A DNA stretch of 64,000 nucleotides from Coxiella endosymbiont of Amblyomma americanum (lineage in GTDB: Bacteria > Pseudomonadota > Gammaproteobacteria > Coxiellales > Coxiellaceae). The stretch's first letter is position 1, and every line of letters starts with the position of its first letter. Made by a program: the position numbers and the translations under genes. The notes under the pieces were generated by a model. It was not told where the DNA came from, did not search any database, and saw only the letters and a program-made list of their open reading frames with translations. The DNA lies in contig NZ_CP007541.1 in assembly GCF_000815025.1 (NCBI RefSeq), positions 372,001-436,000 on the forward strand, given 5' to 3'. This document shows, piece after piece, positions 1 to 9,799 of the stretch.

Positions 1-54
1 TACTCCTGAATCAAATACCCCAATGGGTAGCTGACTCCGTGTATAATTTTCCAC
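1..54 (-). CDS. murI: glutamate racemase, N-terminal fragment (runs off the window)
   Basis: Only the first 18 codons are inside the window. They start at a GTG that overlaps the rph stop codon by one base (TAGTG). The peptide contains PIGVFDSGV, the N-terminal signature of glutamate racemases, whose Asp is one of the active-site residues. The family interconverts L- and D-glutamate in the cytoplasm for peptidoglycan synthesis. The one-base overlap implies translational coupling with rph. The identification rests on this short motif alone, but the motif is highly characteristic. Confidence 0.8.
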   Translation of the reverse strand, partial: MENYTRSQLPIGVFDSGV

Positions 55-779
55 TAACCTCCTCTCTTTTTTAGGACTTCCTTTTGTTTTGCGATGATGT
101 GCTTAATACCCAGACGCGCAAGATTAATTAACTCGCCCAGTTCTTTAGCATAAAAAGAATATCTCTCTGCAGTACCTTGAATCTCAATAAAAGTATCCCT
201 ATCAGTCATCACAACGTTCATATCTGTGTGAGCATTAGAATCTTCAGTATAATCAAGGTCTAAGATGGGAATATTGTTATAGATTCCGACAGAGACGGCC
301 GCAACTAAATATTTCAGTGGATCTTGTTGTAAAGTACCTATTCTTCGCAAGAATTGCAACGCTTGTATCAAAGCAACACAACCACCATTGATAGCTGCTG
401 TTCGAGTACCGCCATCTGCTTGAATAACGTCACAGTCAAGAGTAATTGTGTAAGGACCGAGTAACTTTAGATCGAGGGCTGCTCGTAAGGAACGACCAAT
501 TAATCTCTGAATTTCTATTGTTCTTCCTTCTTGTTTACCTTTTACAGCTTCGCGATCTGTGCGATTACAGGTAGCACGTGGCAACATACTATACTCGGCA
601 GTTAACCATCCGTGGCCACTGTTCTTAAGAAAACGCGGGACACCTGCAATGACACTAGCATTACAAATTACTTTTGTCTGTCCCATTTCCACTAACACAG
701 AGCCTTCAGCGTAAGAAGTAAATTGAGTAATAAAAGTAAGATGTCGCAACTCATCAGTCGCTCTTTTGTTTGTACGCAC
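54..779 (-). CDS. rph: ribonuclease PH
   Basis: Phosphorolytic 3'-5' exoribonuclease that trims tRNA 3' ends using phosphate. Family blocks are intact: [14 protein letters not shown], then a [13 protein letters not shown] stretch, then [12 protein letters not shown] in the phosphate/active-site region. I take the GTG at 779 as the start because the protein then begins [11 protein letters not shown], where the family normally starts. An in-frame start at 815 would add 12 residues of poor character. From the GTG it is 241 aa, the normal size. murI follows directly and overlaps by one base. The gene is divergent from gmk. Confidence 0.95.
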   Translation of the reverse strand: MRTNKRATDELRHLTFITQFTSYAEGSVLVEMGQTKVICNASVIAGVPRFLKNSGHGWLTAEYSMLPRATCNRTDREAVKGKQEGRTIEIQRLIGRSLRAALDLKLLGPYTITLDCDVIQADGGTRTAAINGGCVALIQALQFLRRIGTLQQDPLKYLVAAVSVGIYNNIPILDLDYTEDSNAHTDMNVVMTDRDTFIEIQGTAERYSFYAKELGELINLARLGIKHIIAKQKEVLKKRGG

Positions 780-1215
780 AATCCCCTTTTTGCCTAACTT
801 AATGGGGCAAACCAACTAAACTTGCTTTCCATAATCTTGTATTATAGATAAACTAAAACGTTTATTTTACAATCCATCGACGTATAATCTTCACGATGAC
901 TTTATGCTTAACAATCAACTTGCACTAAAAAGCGACTATACAAATCGTTCTGACAACACAGAAAAATTATATACGAACTGTAAGTACAATCTTGCAGATA
1001 TTTCCAAGAAAGTCAACACCGGTCTAGACAGCTTGGAAATAAAATTTCGTAGCAGCTGAAAAATATCTTTTATGATTGAAGTAACGTATAATAGTAGAAT
1101 GTCATTCAATATGTTTTATTTGTGTATAAATGAAAGCGCAATGCTTAACGCTTATAGTTTTCAATACAAATAGATTGTAATTAAGTATTACCTCTCTAAT
1201 ACAGGTTGTAATGGT
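780..1215. other. non-coding spacer between rph and gmk
   Basis: About 430 bp without a sustained reading frame. A TATAAT hexamer lies at 1087-1092 but has no good -35 partner, so I do not call a promoter. In many gammaproteobacteria yicC lies beside rph; I could not recognise YicC fragments here. Confidence 0.5.
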
Positions 1216-1845
1216 TTGGATAAAAGACAAAGGTCACATCTCTTTGTCGTATCAGCTCCTTCCGGAGCTGGAAAAACTAGTTTGGTTCGCGCGTTGGTTG
1301 GTGAATTGGATGAAATAAAAATTTCTATTTCTTACACTACTCGACCACTACGATTTGGAGATTGTAGTGGTGTGGATTATATTTTTATTAACGAAAATCA
1401 ATTTCAGCAGATGATAAGACAAGGTGCTTTACTAGAACATGCCAGAGTGCATAACCATCATTATGGAACTTCTAAGACATGGGTTCTAAAGCAATTAAGA
1501 GCCAAAAAAGATGTTCTATTAGAAATCGATTGGCAAGGTGCTCGTCAAATACGCAAGTTGTTTCCATTTGCAGTTACTATTTTCATACTGCCTCCATCAA
1601 TGCACGCTTTGCGAGAACGTCTGATGAAGAGACATGAAAGTAACAACAGTACTGGTGTTATACAAAGATTGTCAACTGCTCATGAAGAAATAGCTCATTA
1701 TATAGAGTATGATTATCTTGTGATCAACGACAATTTTAAGTCAGCAGTACAGGACTTGATTTATATTATTAGCGCCGTTCGATTACAAAAAGAGGTTCAG
1801 AGAATGAAATTTACAAAGCTACTGGCGGAGCTTTTAAAAAACTAG
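1216..1845 (+). CDS. gmk: guanylate kinase
   Basis: Phosphorylates GMP to GDP with ATP. The P-loop SAPSGAGKTS is at residues 13-22. GMP-binding region residues follow (SYTTRPLRFGD, GVDYIFI), and LEIDWQGARQIR matches the family core. Length is 209 aa, as expected. The start is TTG at 1216; the ATG at 1211 is out of frame. rpoZ follows 72 bp downstream in the usual gmk-rpoZ order, so the two are probably co-transcribed. Confidence 0.96.
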   Translation: MDKRQRSHLFVVSAPSGAGKTSLVRALVGELDEIKISISYTTRPLRFGDCSGVDYIFINENQFQQMIRQGALLEHARVHNHHYGTSKTWVLKQLRAKKDVLLEIDWQGARQIRKLFPFAVTIFILPPSMHALRERLMKRHESNNSTGVIQRLSTAHEEIAHYIEYDYLVINDNFKSAVQDLIYIISAVRLQKEVQRMKFTKLLAELLKN

Positions 1846-1917
1846 TAGGATATTTTCCTTAAAAAGAAAATTAGAGAAAAAAAATTTGAGTAATTTATTT
1901 GAAAGAGGATCTCATTA

Positions 1918-2199
1918 ATGGCGCGTGTTACTGTTGAAGATTGCCTGCGGCACGTTAAAAACCGTTTTGATTTGATATTAAAAGCAGCAAAGAGGGCTCA
2001 TGTGTTAGAGTTAGGAGGGGCTGATCCTATGGTTCCTCCAGACAATGATAAGTCCACTGTTATTGCGCTTCGGGAAATTGCTGCTGGGTATGACGTGACA
2101 AAAAATATTGATATTTATACCGTAGAAGAAGACATGAAAAGTACTAACATTGTTTTTTCTCATGTTCCTAATAATAAGAAAACTGTGGCTACTTCCTAA
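1918..2199 (+). CDS. rpoZ: RNA polymerase omega subunit
   Basis: Small RNA polymerase subunit that helps assemble beta-prime. The 93-residue protein begins [10 protein letters not shown] and contains the conserved region around residues 16-27 ([12 protein letters not shown]), followed by a stretch corresponding to the [11 protein letters not shown] helix. The ATG is preceded by a GAAAGAGGA ribosome binding site. It sits just after gmk, as in most gammaproteobacteria. The usual next genes, spoT and trmH, are absent and recG follows. Confidence 0.93.
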   Translation: MARVTVEDCLRHVKNRFDLILKAAKRAHVLELGGADPMVPPDNDKSTVIALREIAAGYDVTKNIDIYTVEEDMKSTNIVFSHVPNNKKTVATS

Positions 2200-2513
2200 A
2201 TATATGAAAAGTTCGCTTTACATTTTCTGACTTGTGTAGTGTAAAAAGAATTAACTACAGTCTTTAAAGTTATGAAAAGTTCTTATTCCAAAAATGTCAG
2301 AATTAGAATCTAAAGAAACGTACCTAACAGAAAAAATGCTTTGTTGTATAAAGATTGCGTGTCCTCTAATAAATATCAAAATTTGTTTTGTTGCGATTGA
2401 TGAGAGAATATAGTAGCAGAAATTGTAATCTCAGTTTTTGGTTATTATTACGCGAGTAAGCTACTATTTGAGCGCTTCATGAAAGCAGTAAATTGGTGCT
2501 AGAGGATTTACAA
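2200..2513. other. eroded spacer at the expected spoT-trmH position
   Basis: E. coli has gmk-rpoZ-spoT-trmH-recG. Here only about 310 bp separate rpoZ from recG. All three plus-strand frames have frequent stops and I could not recognise SpoT or TrmH pieces. The space is far too small for either gene. Confidence 0.6.
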
Positions 2514-4577
2514 ATGCTAGATAATATTCCAGTTTCTTCTCTTAGGGGTGTAGGTCCAATAACAAACGGATTGTTAGACAATTTAAATATCCGGTCTCTT
2601 CAAGACTTGTTGTTGCATTTGCCATTGCGATATGAAAATCGAGCACAATTAACCGCATTAGGGGCATTGCAGAATGGTAAGAAAACAGCTGTTGAAGGAT
2701 TTGTTAAGTTTACGAGTACAAACCATGGGAAAAAACGTAATTTCAGTTGTCTTATCGAAGATGAGACAGGATGTCTTACTTTGAGGTTCTACTATGTTAA
2801 TTCTCGGCAATATCAAAAATTGATTAGAAGTGGATCACGAATAAGATGCTTTGGTACAGTTTATAAAAATTTTCAGAATCAATTAGAAATGGTGCATCCA
2901 GAATATCAAGCTATTAATGACACAACTGCTTCTTCGCCAATTACAGAGTATTTTACTCCTGTATATTCAACAACAAAAGGACTGTCACAAGTTAAGTTAC
3001 GCGATTTATTGTCTCAAGCACTCAATTACTTAAAAAATCGAGACGCTTTGGAAGAATTATTTTCAGGATCTTTACGTAAAAACTTTCATTTATTGACTTT
3101 AGCAGATTCTTTAACATATATTCATTGCCCTCCTTTAAATGCTCCTCTTAGATTGTTAGAAATCGGTAGGCATCCTGCGCAACAACGTCTCGTTATTGAA
3201 GAGCTAACCGCACAACAAATTAGTCTTTTAAAATTACGTATTCAAACGAAAAAGTATGTAGCGCCACTTATAACTTTAGAAACAGATGGGCAAAAAAAAT
3301 TGCGTCAGTTGTTGCCATTTAATTTGACAGCATCTCAAGAACGTGTTGTTTCGGAAATTAACAAAGATTTAAAACAATTGTGTCCTATGAAAAGAGTAAT
3401 TCAGGGAGACGTCGGCACAGGTAAAACTATTATAGCGGCAATGACAATTATAAAAATAGTTGAAAATGGCTATCAATGTGCTTTAATGGCACCGACAGAA
3501 GTACTAGTCGAACAACATTATCGTTCCCTGCAACGATGGTTAAGTCCTTTAGGAATAAGAGTAGGGTATCTAACTGGTAGTTTGAACAATTTAACTCGAA
3601 GGCGGGTATTACACAAAATACGTTATGGCGAGGACCAAGTGATTGTTGGAACTCACACACTGTTTCAAAAGAAAGTGATTTTTCATAAATTAGGTCTAAT
3701 TGTTATTGATGAGCAGCATCGCTTTGGTGTACATCAACAATTGACTTTTCAAGAGAAAAGCAACGATAGTATTTCTGCTTATTCACATCAGCTAATCATG
3801 ACAGCTACGCCTATTCCAAGAACTTTAGCGCTAACAATCTGTACGCATCTTGATGTTTCTATTATGAATGAGCTGCCTTCTGAAAGACAATCTGTCACTA
3901 CTATTTTAGTGTCTAACGAACGGCGTGATGAAGTAATTGCGCGCATTAAACAGCATTGCAAACAAGGCAGACAAGCTTACTGGGTTTGCACACTAATAAA
4001 AGATAGCGCAGCGATACCGCAATGTCAATCTGCAGAAACTACTTACCAAAAACTAAAAAAGCAACTGATTCATTTAACCGTAGGCCTAATTCATGGACGA
4101 CTAAGTAAACAAGAAAAAAGCATTGTAATAGCAGATGTTAAATCAGGAAAAATCGATCTGTTGATTGCAACAATGGTAATTGAGGTAGGGATAGATATCC
4201 CCAATGTGAGTTTAATAGTAATAGAAAACGCGGAGCGATTAGGTACAGCCCAAATTCACCAATTACGAGGACGAGTGGGACGCGGAAAAGACAAGAGTTA
4301 TTGTGTTTTATTGTATAAAAAACCATTATCGCAATGTGCAAAAAAGCGTTTGGTCTTACTGCGTAGTGAAAAAAACGGATTTTCTATCGCTAAAAAAGAC
4401 TTTAAATTGCGTGGGCCAGGAGAGTTGTTAGGGGAAAGACAATCTGGACCATCTCGACTGCGCGTTGCAGATTTACGTCGAGACCAATATTTATTAACTT
4501 TAGTGCAACGAATTGCTAAACAGATGTTAACACAATATCCACTATATGTTACTAAATTACTAAAACGTTGGTGTTAG
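2514..4577 (+). CDS. recG: ATP-dependent DNA helicase RecG
   Basis: Branch-migration helicase that reverses stalled replication forks and processes Holliday junctions. The N-terminal wedge domain contains SSLRGVGP. The superfamily 2 motor follows, with Walker A GDVGTGKT near residue 300, the DEQH box in VIDEQHRFGVH, MTATPIPRTLA, and the late motifs GIDIPNVSLIVIENAE and QLRGRVGRG. I prefer the ATG at 2514 because AGAGGA lies 7 bases upstream and the protein then begins MLDNIPVSSL; TTG at 2493 would add 7 residues. About 687 aa, full length. Walker A has Thr where Ser is commoner, a conservative change. Confidence 0.96.
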   Translation: MLDNIPVSSLRGVGPITNGLLDNLNIRSLQDLLLHLPLRYENRAQLTALGALQNGKKTAVEGFVKFTSTNHGKKRNFSCLIEDETGCLTLRFYYVNSRQYQKLIRSGSRIRCFGTVYKNFQNQLEMVHPEYQAINDTTASSPITEYFTPVYSTTKGLSQVKLRDLLSQALNYLKNRDALEELFSGSLRKNFHLLTLADSLTYIHCPPLNAPLRLLEIGRHPAQQRLVIEELTAQQISLLKLRIQTKKYVAPLITLETDGQKKLRQLLPFNLTASQERVVSEINKDLKQLCPMKRVIQGDVGTGKTIIAAMTIIKIVENGYQCALMAPTEVLVEQHYRSLQRWLSPLGIRVGYLTGSLNNLTRRRVLHKIRYGEDQVIVGTHTLFQKKVIFHKLGLIVIDEQHRFGVHQQLTFQEKSNDSISAYSHQLIMTATPIPRTLALTICTHLDVSIMNELPSERQSVTTILVSNERRDEVIARIKQHCKQGRQAYWVCTLIKDSAAIPQCQSAETTYQKLKKQLIHLTVGLIHGRLSKQEKSIVIADVKSGKIDLLIATMVIEVGIDIPNVSLIVIENAERLGTAQIHQLRGRVGRGKDKSYCVLLYKKPLSQCAKKRLVLLRSEKNGFSIAKKDFKLRGPGELLGERQSGPSRLRVADLRRDQYLLTLVQRIAKQMLTQYPLYVTKLLKRWC

Positions 4578-4902
4578 GGAATTAAGTTCTTATTGTATAA
4601 GTAGTGCAGGTCTTTTGTCACAATTCTCCGTGAAAAATCACTAAAAACAATTAAGTAAGAGTGCATAAAAATTGTTTCTGTTTTTTGATTTCTATGCTTT
4701 GGTAAGCTGATAGTAAATCTCGCTGTTGACGAGGGTAAACAAATGCGCTTTTGTGTAGTTTATGATTGAAAATTTCAATTAAAACTTGAAAACTATTTTA
4801 CTTTAAAAAATAATACTAATAAGGGTTGCATTAAGAGAGAAATTGCTATTAGAATAGTTTGCTCTTTATCAGAAAAATAACTTAATTAATAGGGGAAATT
4901 TA
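4578..4902. other. non-coding spacer upstream of the outer membrane protein gene
   Basis: About 325 AT-rich bases with no reading frame of note. It probably carries the promoter of the following gene. I could not pick a well-spaced -35/-10 pair. An AGGGGAAA ribosome binding site is present just before the start at 4903. Confidence 0.45.
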
Positions 4903-5595
4903 ATGTTGGTAAAAAAATTAATAACATTTGTTACTGCTAGTATTGCTAGTGTCGGTGTTACTTCTGCTGCAGTAGCTGGAGGTCCTGATTACGTTTCTAC
5001 CCCAGCAGGTGGGGAGTATTCAGGGATATATATTGAAGGTAATGCGGGTTATGTCTATCATCCATGGGGTAGCGATGTGACAACTGTTCCAGGTATATTA
5101 AAGAATTTTTCGCTTATTTCGAGCTCATCCCGAGGAGATGGTGGTTCTACCTTCGGGGGTGACTTAGGTTATCAGTTCAATAAAAATATTGCTCTTGAAG
5201 GCGGTTGGTTCTATTTACCTAAAGCTACGTTTAACACAGTTGACCCAGGTTCCTTTGCAATAAAGGGTGGTGTTGCTTATACAGCATTAAAAGGCATGGC
5301 CTCTATTTATGGGAATACCTATGCGTTTGGTAAATTAGGTGTTTCCTATACCTACAATTGGTCTAGCATTGCTTTAGCGAGCTCAGATTTAAACAGTACT
5401 AATAACGTTAGCAGTTGTTCCAATTATTGGAATCCATTATTTGCTGCAGGTATGCAGTACTATCTGACGCCAAATTGGTCTGTAAGTACACAGTACGTTT
5501 TTGTCCCAGGTTATCGAAGCGCATCTTCAAATCGCTTTGTCACACCTGTAGTTCATTTGCTTACAATGAATGTAGGTTATAAATTTGTAATATAA
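4903..5595 (+). CDS. outer membrane beta-barrel protein (opacity/OmpA-barrel-like)
   Basis: 230 aa. Residues 1-25 form a clear signal peptide (MLVKKLITFVTA, cleavage likely after AVA). The mature part alternates polar and hydrophobic residues in strands rich in Gly, Tyr, Trp and Phe, such as YIEGNAGYVYHPWG, GGDLGYQFNKNIALEGGWF and YAFGKLGVSYTYNW. It ends in the amphipathic strand LTMNVGYKFVI. This is the pattern of an 8-stranded outer membrane barrel. The exact role (adhesin, small porin or structural) cannot be read from sequence. It has a strong ribosome binding site and a strong terminator, suggesting a highly expressed single gene. Confidence 0.82.
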   Translation: MLVKKLITFVTASIASVGVTSAAVAGGPDYVSTPAGGEYSGIYIEGNAGYVYHPWGSDVTTVPGILKNFSLISSSSRGDGGSTFGGDLGYQFNKNIALEGGWFYLPKATFNTVDPGSFAIKGGVAYTALKGMASIYGNTYAFGKLGVSYTYNWSSIALASSDLNSTNNVSSCSNYWNPLFAAGMQYYLTPNWSVSTQYVFVPGYRSASSNRFVTPVVHLLTMNVGYKFVI

Positions 5596-5617
5596 AAAGG
5601 AATATTGTGATTAGACG

Positions 5618-5657
5618 AAAAAGGCCTCTCTGTCTGTACACAGGAGAGGCCTTTTTT
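5618..5657. terminator. bidirectional rho-independent terminator
   Basis: A perfect 8-bp GGCCTCTC/GAGAGGCC stem (5623-5630 with 5644-5651) is flanked by A5 on the left and T6 on the right, with a 13-base loop. It lies between the convergent outer membrane protein gene and folD and can serve both strands. It is the clearest terminator in the window. Confidence 0.92.
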
Positions 5658-5675
5658 CTTAAATGCGTATTTATT

Positions 5676-6536
5676 TTATTTAGATTCAGTGCTATTATTA
5701 GCAGCTTTTAATGTGTTTTCAAGCAAAGTAGCAACAGTCATCGGCCCCACGCCTCCTGGAACTGGAGTTATCCAGGAGACTTTTTCTTTAGCAGTTTTAA
5801 AATCGATATCGCCTGTAATTGTGTGTTGATCTAATCTATTAAATCCAACATCAATCACAATAGCCCCTGGTTTAATCCATTTACTTTGAATAATGCCAGG
5901 TTTTCCAATGGCAGCAATTAATAGATCTGCTGTATTAACATGTTTATCCAAGTTTTGAGTGAAGCGATGACATATAGTAACAGTACACTTGGTTAATAAT
6001 AGTTCTAAAGCCATGGGACGACCCACAATGCTAGAAGCTCCAATGATAACAGCATGCTTTCCTGAAAGGTCTTGATTAGTTTCTCTCAAAAGAGTGATAA
6101 TCCCAGCGGAGGTACAAGGACGCAGCGTTGAATGTCGCTGAACAAGACAACCAAGATTATACGGGTGAAATCCATCTACGTCTTTGGATGGATTAATCTG
6201 TTCTAGCAAACGAAAAGCATTAATATGTATAGGTAAAGGAAGTTGTAGAAGAATGCCATGGATACTTGGATCAATATTACATTGATTAATTTTTGTTGCT
6301 AATTCCGTTTCCAAAACGGTATCGTTCATTCTATAGACTGTTGATCGAATACCAACTGAGCGACAAGCCAGTTCTTTCTGGCGAACATAAATACTGGAAG
6401 CAGGATTGTCTCCTACTAAAATCATGGACAAACCGGGAACCCGCATCCCTTGTGCTTGTAGTGCAGAAACGGCTTTTTTTACACGCATTCTGACTTTTTT
6501 TGCACACGCGCGTCCATCTAAAATTCGAGCGATCAT
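5676..6536 (-). CDS. folD: bifunctional methylenetetrahydrofolate dehydrogenase/cyclohydrolase
   Basis: Interconverts 5,10-methylene-, methenyl- and 10-formyl-tetrahydrofolate with NADP, feeding purine synthesis (see purH) and Met-tRNA formylation. The catalytic YVxxK appears as IYVRQKE near residue 50. DVDGFHPYNLG, VIGASSIVGRP (nucleotide binding) and TPVPGGVGPMT are all intact. At 286 aa it is full length. It converges on the outer membrane protein gene across a shared terminator. Confidence 0.97.
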   Translation of the reverse strand: MIARILDGRACAKKVRMRVKKAVSALQAQGMRVPGLSMILVGDNPASSIYVRQKELACRSVGIRSTVYRMNDTVLETELATKINQCNIDPSIHGILLQLPLPIHINAFRLLEQINPSKDVDGFHPYNLGCLVQRHSTLRPCTSAGIITLLRETNQDLSGKHAVIIGASSIVGRPMALELLLTKCTVTICHRFTQNLDKHVNTADLLIAAIGKPGIIQSKWIKPGAIVIDVGFNRLDQHTITGDIDFKTAKEKVSWITPVPGGVGPMTVATLLENTLKAANNSTESK

Positions 6537-7019
6537 ATGGTTAAAAAGGATCTCTTTTTTTTAATTCCATAGCTGTTTTAAATAATTTGCGTGGCAATTG
6601 GATTCCAAACAGTATAGATATTTTATTAAGTTGTTGAAACTATTTTTCTGGCATCATTAAAAGTTTTTATGATGTTATTATTGAAAAATTAATTGAAAAA
6701 ACAGCTTCAACAGAACAACGTCCGCTTGCTTACGGTCAAATTGTGTTAAAGAAAAGTAAGAATACATCCGGTTTATCACTAACTCTTTATAGAAAAAAAT
6801 CGTATTCTAATTATAGATACTTGACTCTTAGACTATAACAATAGCACGTTCGTAATCAACTTTTATGTATTGTTTTATTTGTTATTATCTTTATTCATGG
6901 AAGATTATAATGATTACGATTTAATACCACTACAATTAGTTAAATTATAGTGGTTAAGTGTGATAAATTAATGAAAATGTATAAAATCTCAGATTTTCGT
7001 CACGCTCTGTGTTAAATGA
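6537..7019. other. spacer between folD and gloB with one unexplained open stretch
   Basis: About 480 bp. On the plus strand 6638-6838 is open for 66 codons, with a non-random-looking translation (for example TASTEQRPLAYGQIVLKKS), but it has no credible start and I do not recognise it. It may be a gene remnant or chance. Nothing else stands out. Confidence 0.35.
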
Positions 7020-7814
7020 TTAAAATTCATTCTTCCACTGACGTAAAGCTGAGAAGACGGCAATTGTATCAGAAAAGAGAAAGGAGCAGCCGTAATATTT
7101 CCCTAAGCTCTTTTTAATATCTTTTTTATCACATCTAAGAAAAGGATTGGTATTAATTTCTAATTGGAGAGTAGAAGGCAGTATATAAGAATTGTTGTTA
7201 ATTTTTTTTTTAATTTCCATAACTCTTTTTTTAAGATTCAGATTGTTAGGGTCAACTATCTGAGCAAATTCGAGATTTTTTTTAGTGTATTCATGTCCAC
7301 AGTATACTTGAGTGTTGGACGGGAGAGCTGCTAATCTACAAAGTGATTGATACAGTTGATATGGTGTACCTGTAAAAATTCGGCCACAACCTCCAGTAAA
7401 TAAAGTATCTCCAGTAAAAACCCATTGGCGCTTGCAGTAATAAGCGATATGCTCTACAGTGTGTCCTGGGATGGTTAAGATATTAAAAGTAATACCCAGT
7501 GAAGGTAAAGTAAGATAATCCCTATCTTGAAGGGGATGGCTGCAAAGAGGAATTAAGTTTTCAGAAGGTCCATAAACAGGAACAGGGTATCTCTCTAAAA
7601 GACCAGAAATTCCGTTAATATGATCCCAATGGTAATGAGTAAGCAATATAGCTGTTAATGTTAGATTTGATTTCTCAAATGTATCAAGAACTGGTTTTGC
7701 TTCTCCAGGATCGATTACTATGGCGTTTCTTTTTTTTAGACATACCACAATCCAGACGTGGTTATCGCAAAGAGCGGGAATAGAAAAAACTACGTGAGAC
7801 ACAAAAGTATACAA
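7020..7814 (-). CDS. gloB: hydroxyacylglutathione hydrolase (glyoxalase II)
   Basis: Hydrolyses S-lactoylglutathione to D-lactate and glutathione, the second step of methylglyoxal detoxification. Metallo-beta-lactamase fold: the THYHWDH metal motif near residues 59-65, then GHTVEHIAYY, FTGDTLFTGGCGR and YCGHEYT supply the remaining binuclear-site ligands. The C-terminal glyoxalase II extension is present. At 264 aa it is normal length. It lies 30 bp downstream of rnhA on the same strand and is likely co-transcribed. Confidence 0.95.
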   Translation of the reverse strand: MYTFVSHVVFSIPALCDNHVWIVVCLKKRNAIVIDPGEAKPVLDTFEKSNLTLTAILLTHYHWDHINGISGLLERYPVPVYGPSENLIPLCSHPLQDRDYLTLPSLGITFNILTIPGHTVEHIAYYCKRQWVFTGDTLFTGGCGRIFTGTPYQLYQSLCRLAALPSNTQVYCGHEYTKKNLEFAQIVDPNNLNLKKRVMEIKKKINNNSYILPSTLQLEINTNPFLRCDKKDIKKSLGKYYGCSFLFSDTIAVFSALRQWKNEF

Positions 7815-7844
7815 ATGATTTTTTAGTATCTAAATTTAAAAAAT

Positions 7845-8288
7845 TTAACGTAACTCATTAATGCCCTGATTGGCTAACCGATCCGCTATTTCATTTTCTA
7901 AATGTCCGCTGTGCCCCTTTACCCATTTCCAATAAACTTTGTGACGTTTGGTTTCTTTTTCGAGGGATTCCCATAACGTCCTATTTTTTATTGGTTTACC
8001 TTGACAGGTTTTCCACTTTCTTTCTTTCCATGCAGATAACCATTTAGTTATTCCAAGATATAAATAGCGAGAATCCGTAGTGGCAATAATGTGAGAAGAA
8101 TGTCTTAGTGATCTTAGTCCTTCAATGGCAGCCGTTAGTTCCATTTGATTATTAGTTGTATTAAACACTCCGTTATAGAATTGATATTCGTGATCATTGT
8201 AACGTAACAGCACCCCCCATCCTCCAGGACCTGGATTACCACGACAAGCACCGTCACAGTATAAGTATATAATATTGTCGTTCTTCAT
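7845..8288 (-). CDS. rnhA: ribonuclease HI
   Basis: Cleaves RNA in RNA-DNA hybrids. The catalytic acidic residues are all visible: Asp in YCDGACRGNPGPGGWG, Glu in NNQMELTAAIEGL, Asp in ATTDSRYLY, and the C-terminal Asp in ENEIADRLANQG, with the adjacent GHSGH loop. 147 aa, normal. It precedes gloB. In many gammaproteobacteria rnhA lies beside dnaQ, which is here divergent across a 576-bp spacer. Confidence 0.97.
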   Translation of the reverse strand: MKNDNIIYLYCDGACRGNPGPGGWGVLLRYNDHEYQFYNGVFNTTNNQMELTAAIEGLRSLRHSSHIIATTDSRYLYLGITKWLSAWKERKWKTCQGKPIKNRTLWESLEKETKRHKVYWKWVKGHSGHLENEIADRLANQGINELR

Positions 8289-8864
8289 TTTGTTGAATAG
8301 AAAAAGAAAAAAAGAAGAGAGAAGTGCATTTAAGCAATACCACGATTCATGTTCTCCTTTAAAAAATTACATAGCTAAAGTGATACAACAGTAAACTACT
8401 TGCCCATATAAAATTCTTCCACAAAACTATGTCAATGCATCCAATCAAGCACTACTATTGCGTTTAATTATAGCTTAATAAAATGAATTGTAAAAAGATT
8501 TTAGCAAGTAATTGAACACGGATTAATTAGTCAATTGCTATTGCTTGGCTTACAGAAAAAATTTCATTTCGAAATCTCCAATTTTATTTTTGACAATGCC
8601 ATCCAATTTATGAAATATTTTACATATCTCATAAATTTTCTGTTTCTCTTTTCACTAAAAAATCAAATAATTAACAATTTGCAAAAAAGTCCAAGATAAT
8701 CTTGTCATTTTTTACTAGTGATTATTTGATTTACAAATTCTAGGTTTACGTTTTATAATCCAGCTTTTACATTACCTAAAGTTTTGTATTTCTGAAAAAT
8801 TACACACTGTTTATATTTTGTGCATGGTTCAATAAAATTTATAACCGTGTTAAAAAAAGTTTTT
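8289..8864. other. long non-coding spacer between rnhA and dnaQ
   Basis: About 575 bp, very AT rich, with stops in every frame. I see no RNA gene or recognisable gene fragment. Promoters for both divergent genes must lie here. Confidence 0.5.
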
Positions 8865-9569
8865 ATGCGACAAATTATTTTAGATGTAGAAACAACCGGC
8901 CTTGATTTGGATAAAGGACATCGAATTATTGAAATAGGTTGTTTAGAAATGATTAATAGACGTTTAACAGGACGGTCTCTTCATTTTTATGTTAATCCGA
9001 ATCGTTCTATTGAACGTGAAGCTTTTGCTGTTCACGGTATTACAGAAAATTTTTTAGCTAACAAACCTGCTTTTAAAGATATCGTAGACGAAATTATTAT
9101 GCTGTTAAAAGGATCAGAGTTAATTATTCACAATGCTTCTTTCGATGTAGCTTTTTTAAATTACGAATTTCAACTTACTGGAAGATCTTTTAAAAAGGTT
9201 ATTGATTATTGTCAAATTTTAGACACTTTAACTATTGCTCAGCAAAAGCATCCAGGACAGCATAACAGTTTAGACGCCCTTTGTCGACGATATTGTGTTG
9301 ATAATTCTAATCGTCACCGACATGGCGCCTTACTAGATGCTGAACTTCTCGCCAGAGTTTACTTATTAATGACCAGTGGACAAAATCAGCTGTTTGCACA
9401 TCAAGATTTAACTAGTACTACACAGCTTTCTCAAATGCAAATGCAAAAACTGTATAAAGACCGTAAACCTTTATGTGTTATAAAAGCAAATGAAAAAGAA
9501 ACACTAGCGCATGAGGATTTCTTGAAACTATTAAGAAAAAAAAGTAGAAATCCCATTGGTGAGTTTTAA
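8865..9569 (+). CDS. dnaQ: DNA polymerase III epsilon subunit (3'-5' proofreading exonuclease)
   Basis: Proofreading subunit of the replicative polymerase. DEDDh exonuclease motifs are present: Exo I LDVETTGL at the N-terminus, Exo II HNASFDVAFLNYE, and Exo III RHGALLDAELLARVY carrying the His and last Asp. From the ATG at 8865 the protein begins MRQIILDVETTGL, as the family does, and is 234 aa. A GTG at 8820 would add 15 residues without family support. A short C-terminal tail would bind the polymerase subunit. Confidence 0.94.
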   Translation: MRQIILDVETTGLDLDKGHRIIEIGCLEMINRRLTGRSLHFYVNPNRSIEREAFAVHGITENFLANKPAFKDIVDEIIMLLKGSELIIHNASFDVAFLNYEFQLTGRSFKKVIDYCQILDTLTIAQQKHPGQHNSLDALCRRYCVDNSNRHRHGALLDAELLARVYLLMTSGQNQLFAHQDLTSTTQLSQMQMQKLYKDRKPLCVIKANEKETLAHEDFLKLLRKKSRNPIGEF

Positions 9570-9799
9570 ACCAAAATTAGTACGAATATTTTTAAAATAT
9601 GTTTAATTTTAATACACGACAATGTGGTTGATCTCTTTCATACTAGCGCAATGTCTTTTATGACAATACGACAGTTGTTTTCTTCGAAAAATATACGCCA
9701 AAAATCGAATGACAATGATTGGAAGTGCAGTACACACTCACTTATACCAATAATGAATTACAATAATCAATTGTGATAATCTAATTATAAATGGTAATG

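Noticed and set aside
1087-1092. Perfect TATAAT upstream of gmk
   Set aside because: No -35 element at workable spacing, and such hexamers are frequent by chance in AT-rich spacer.
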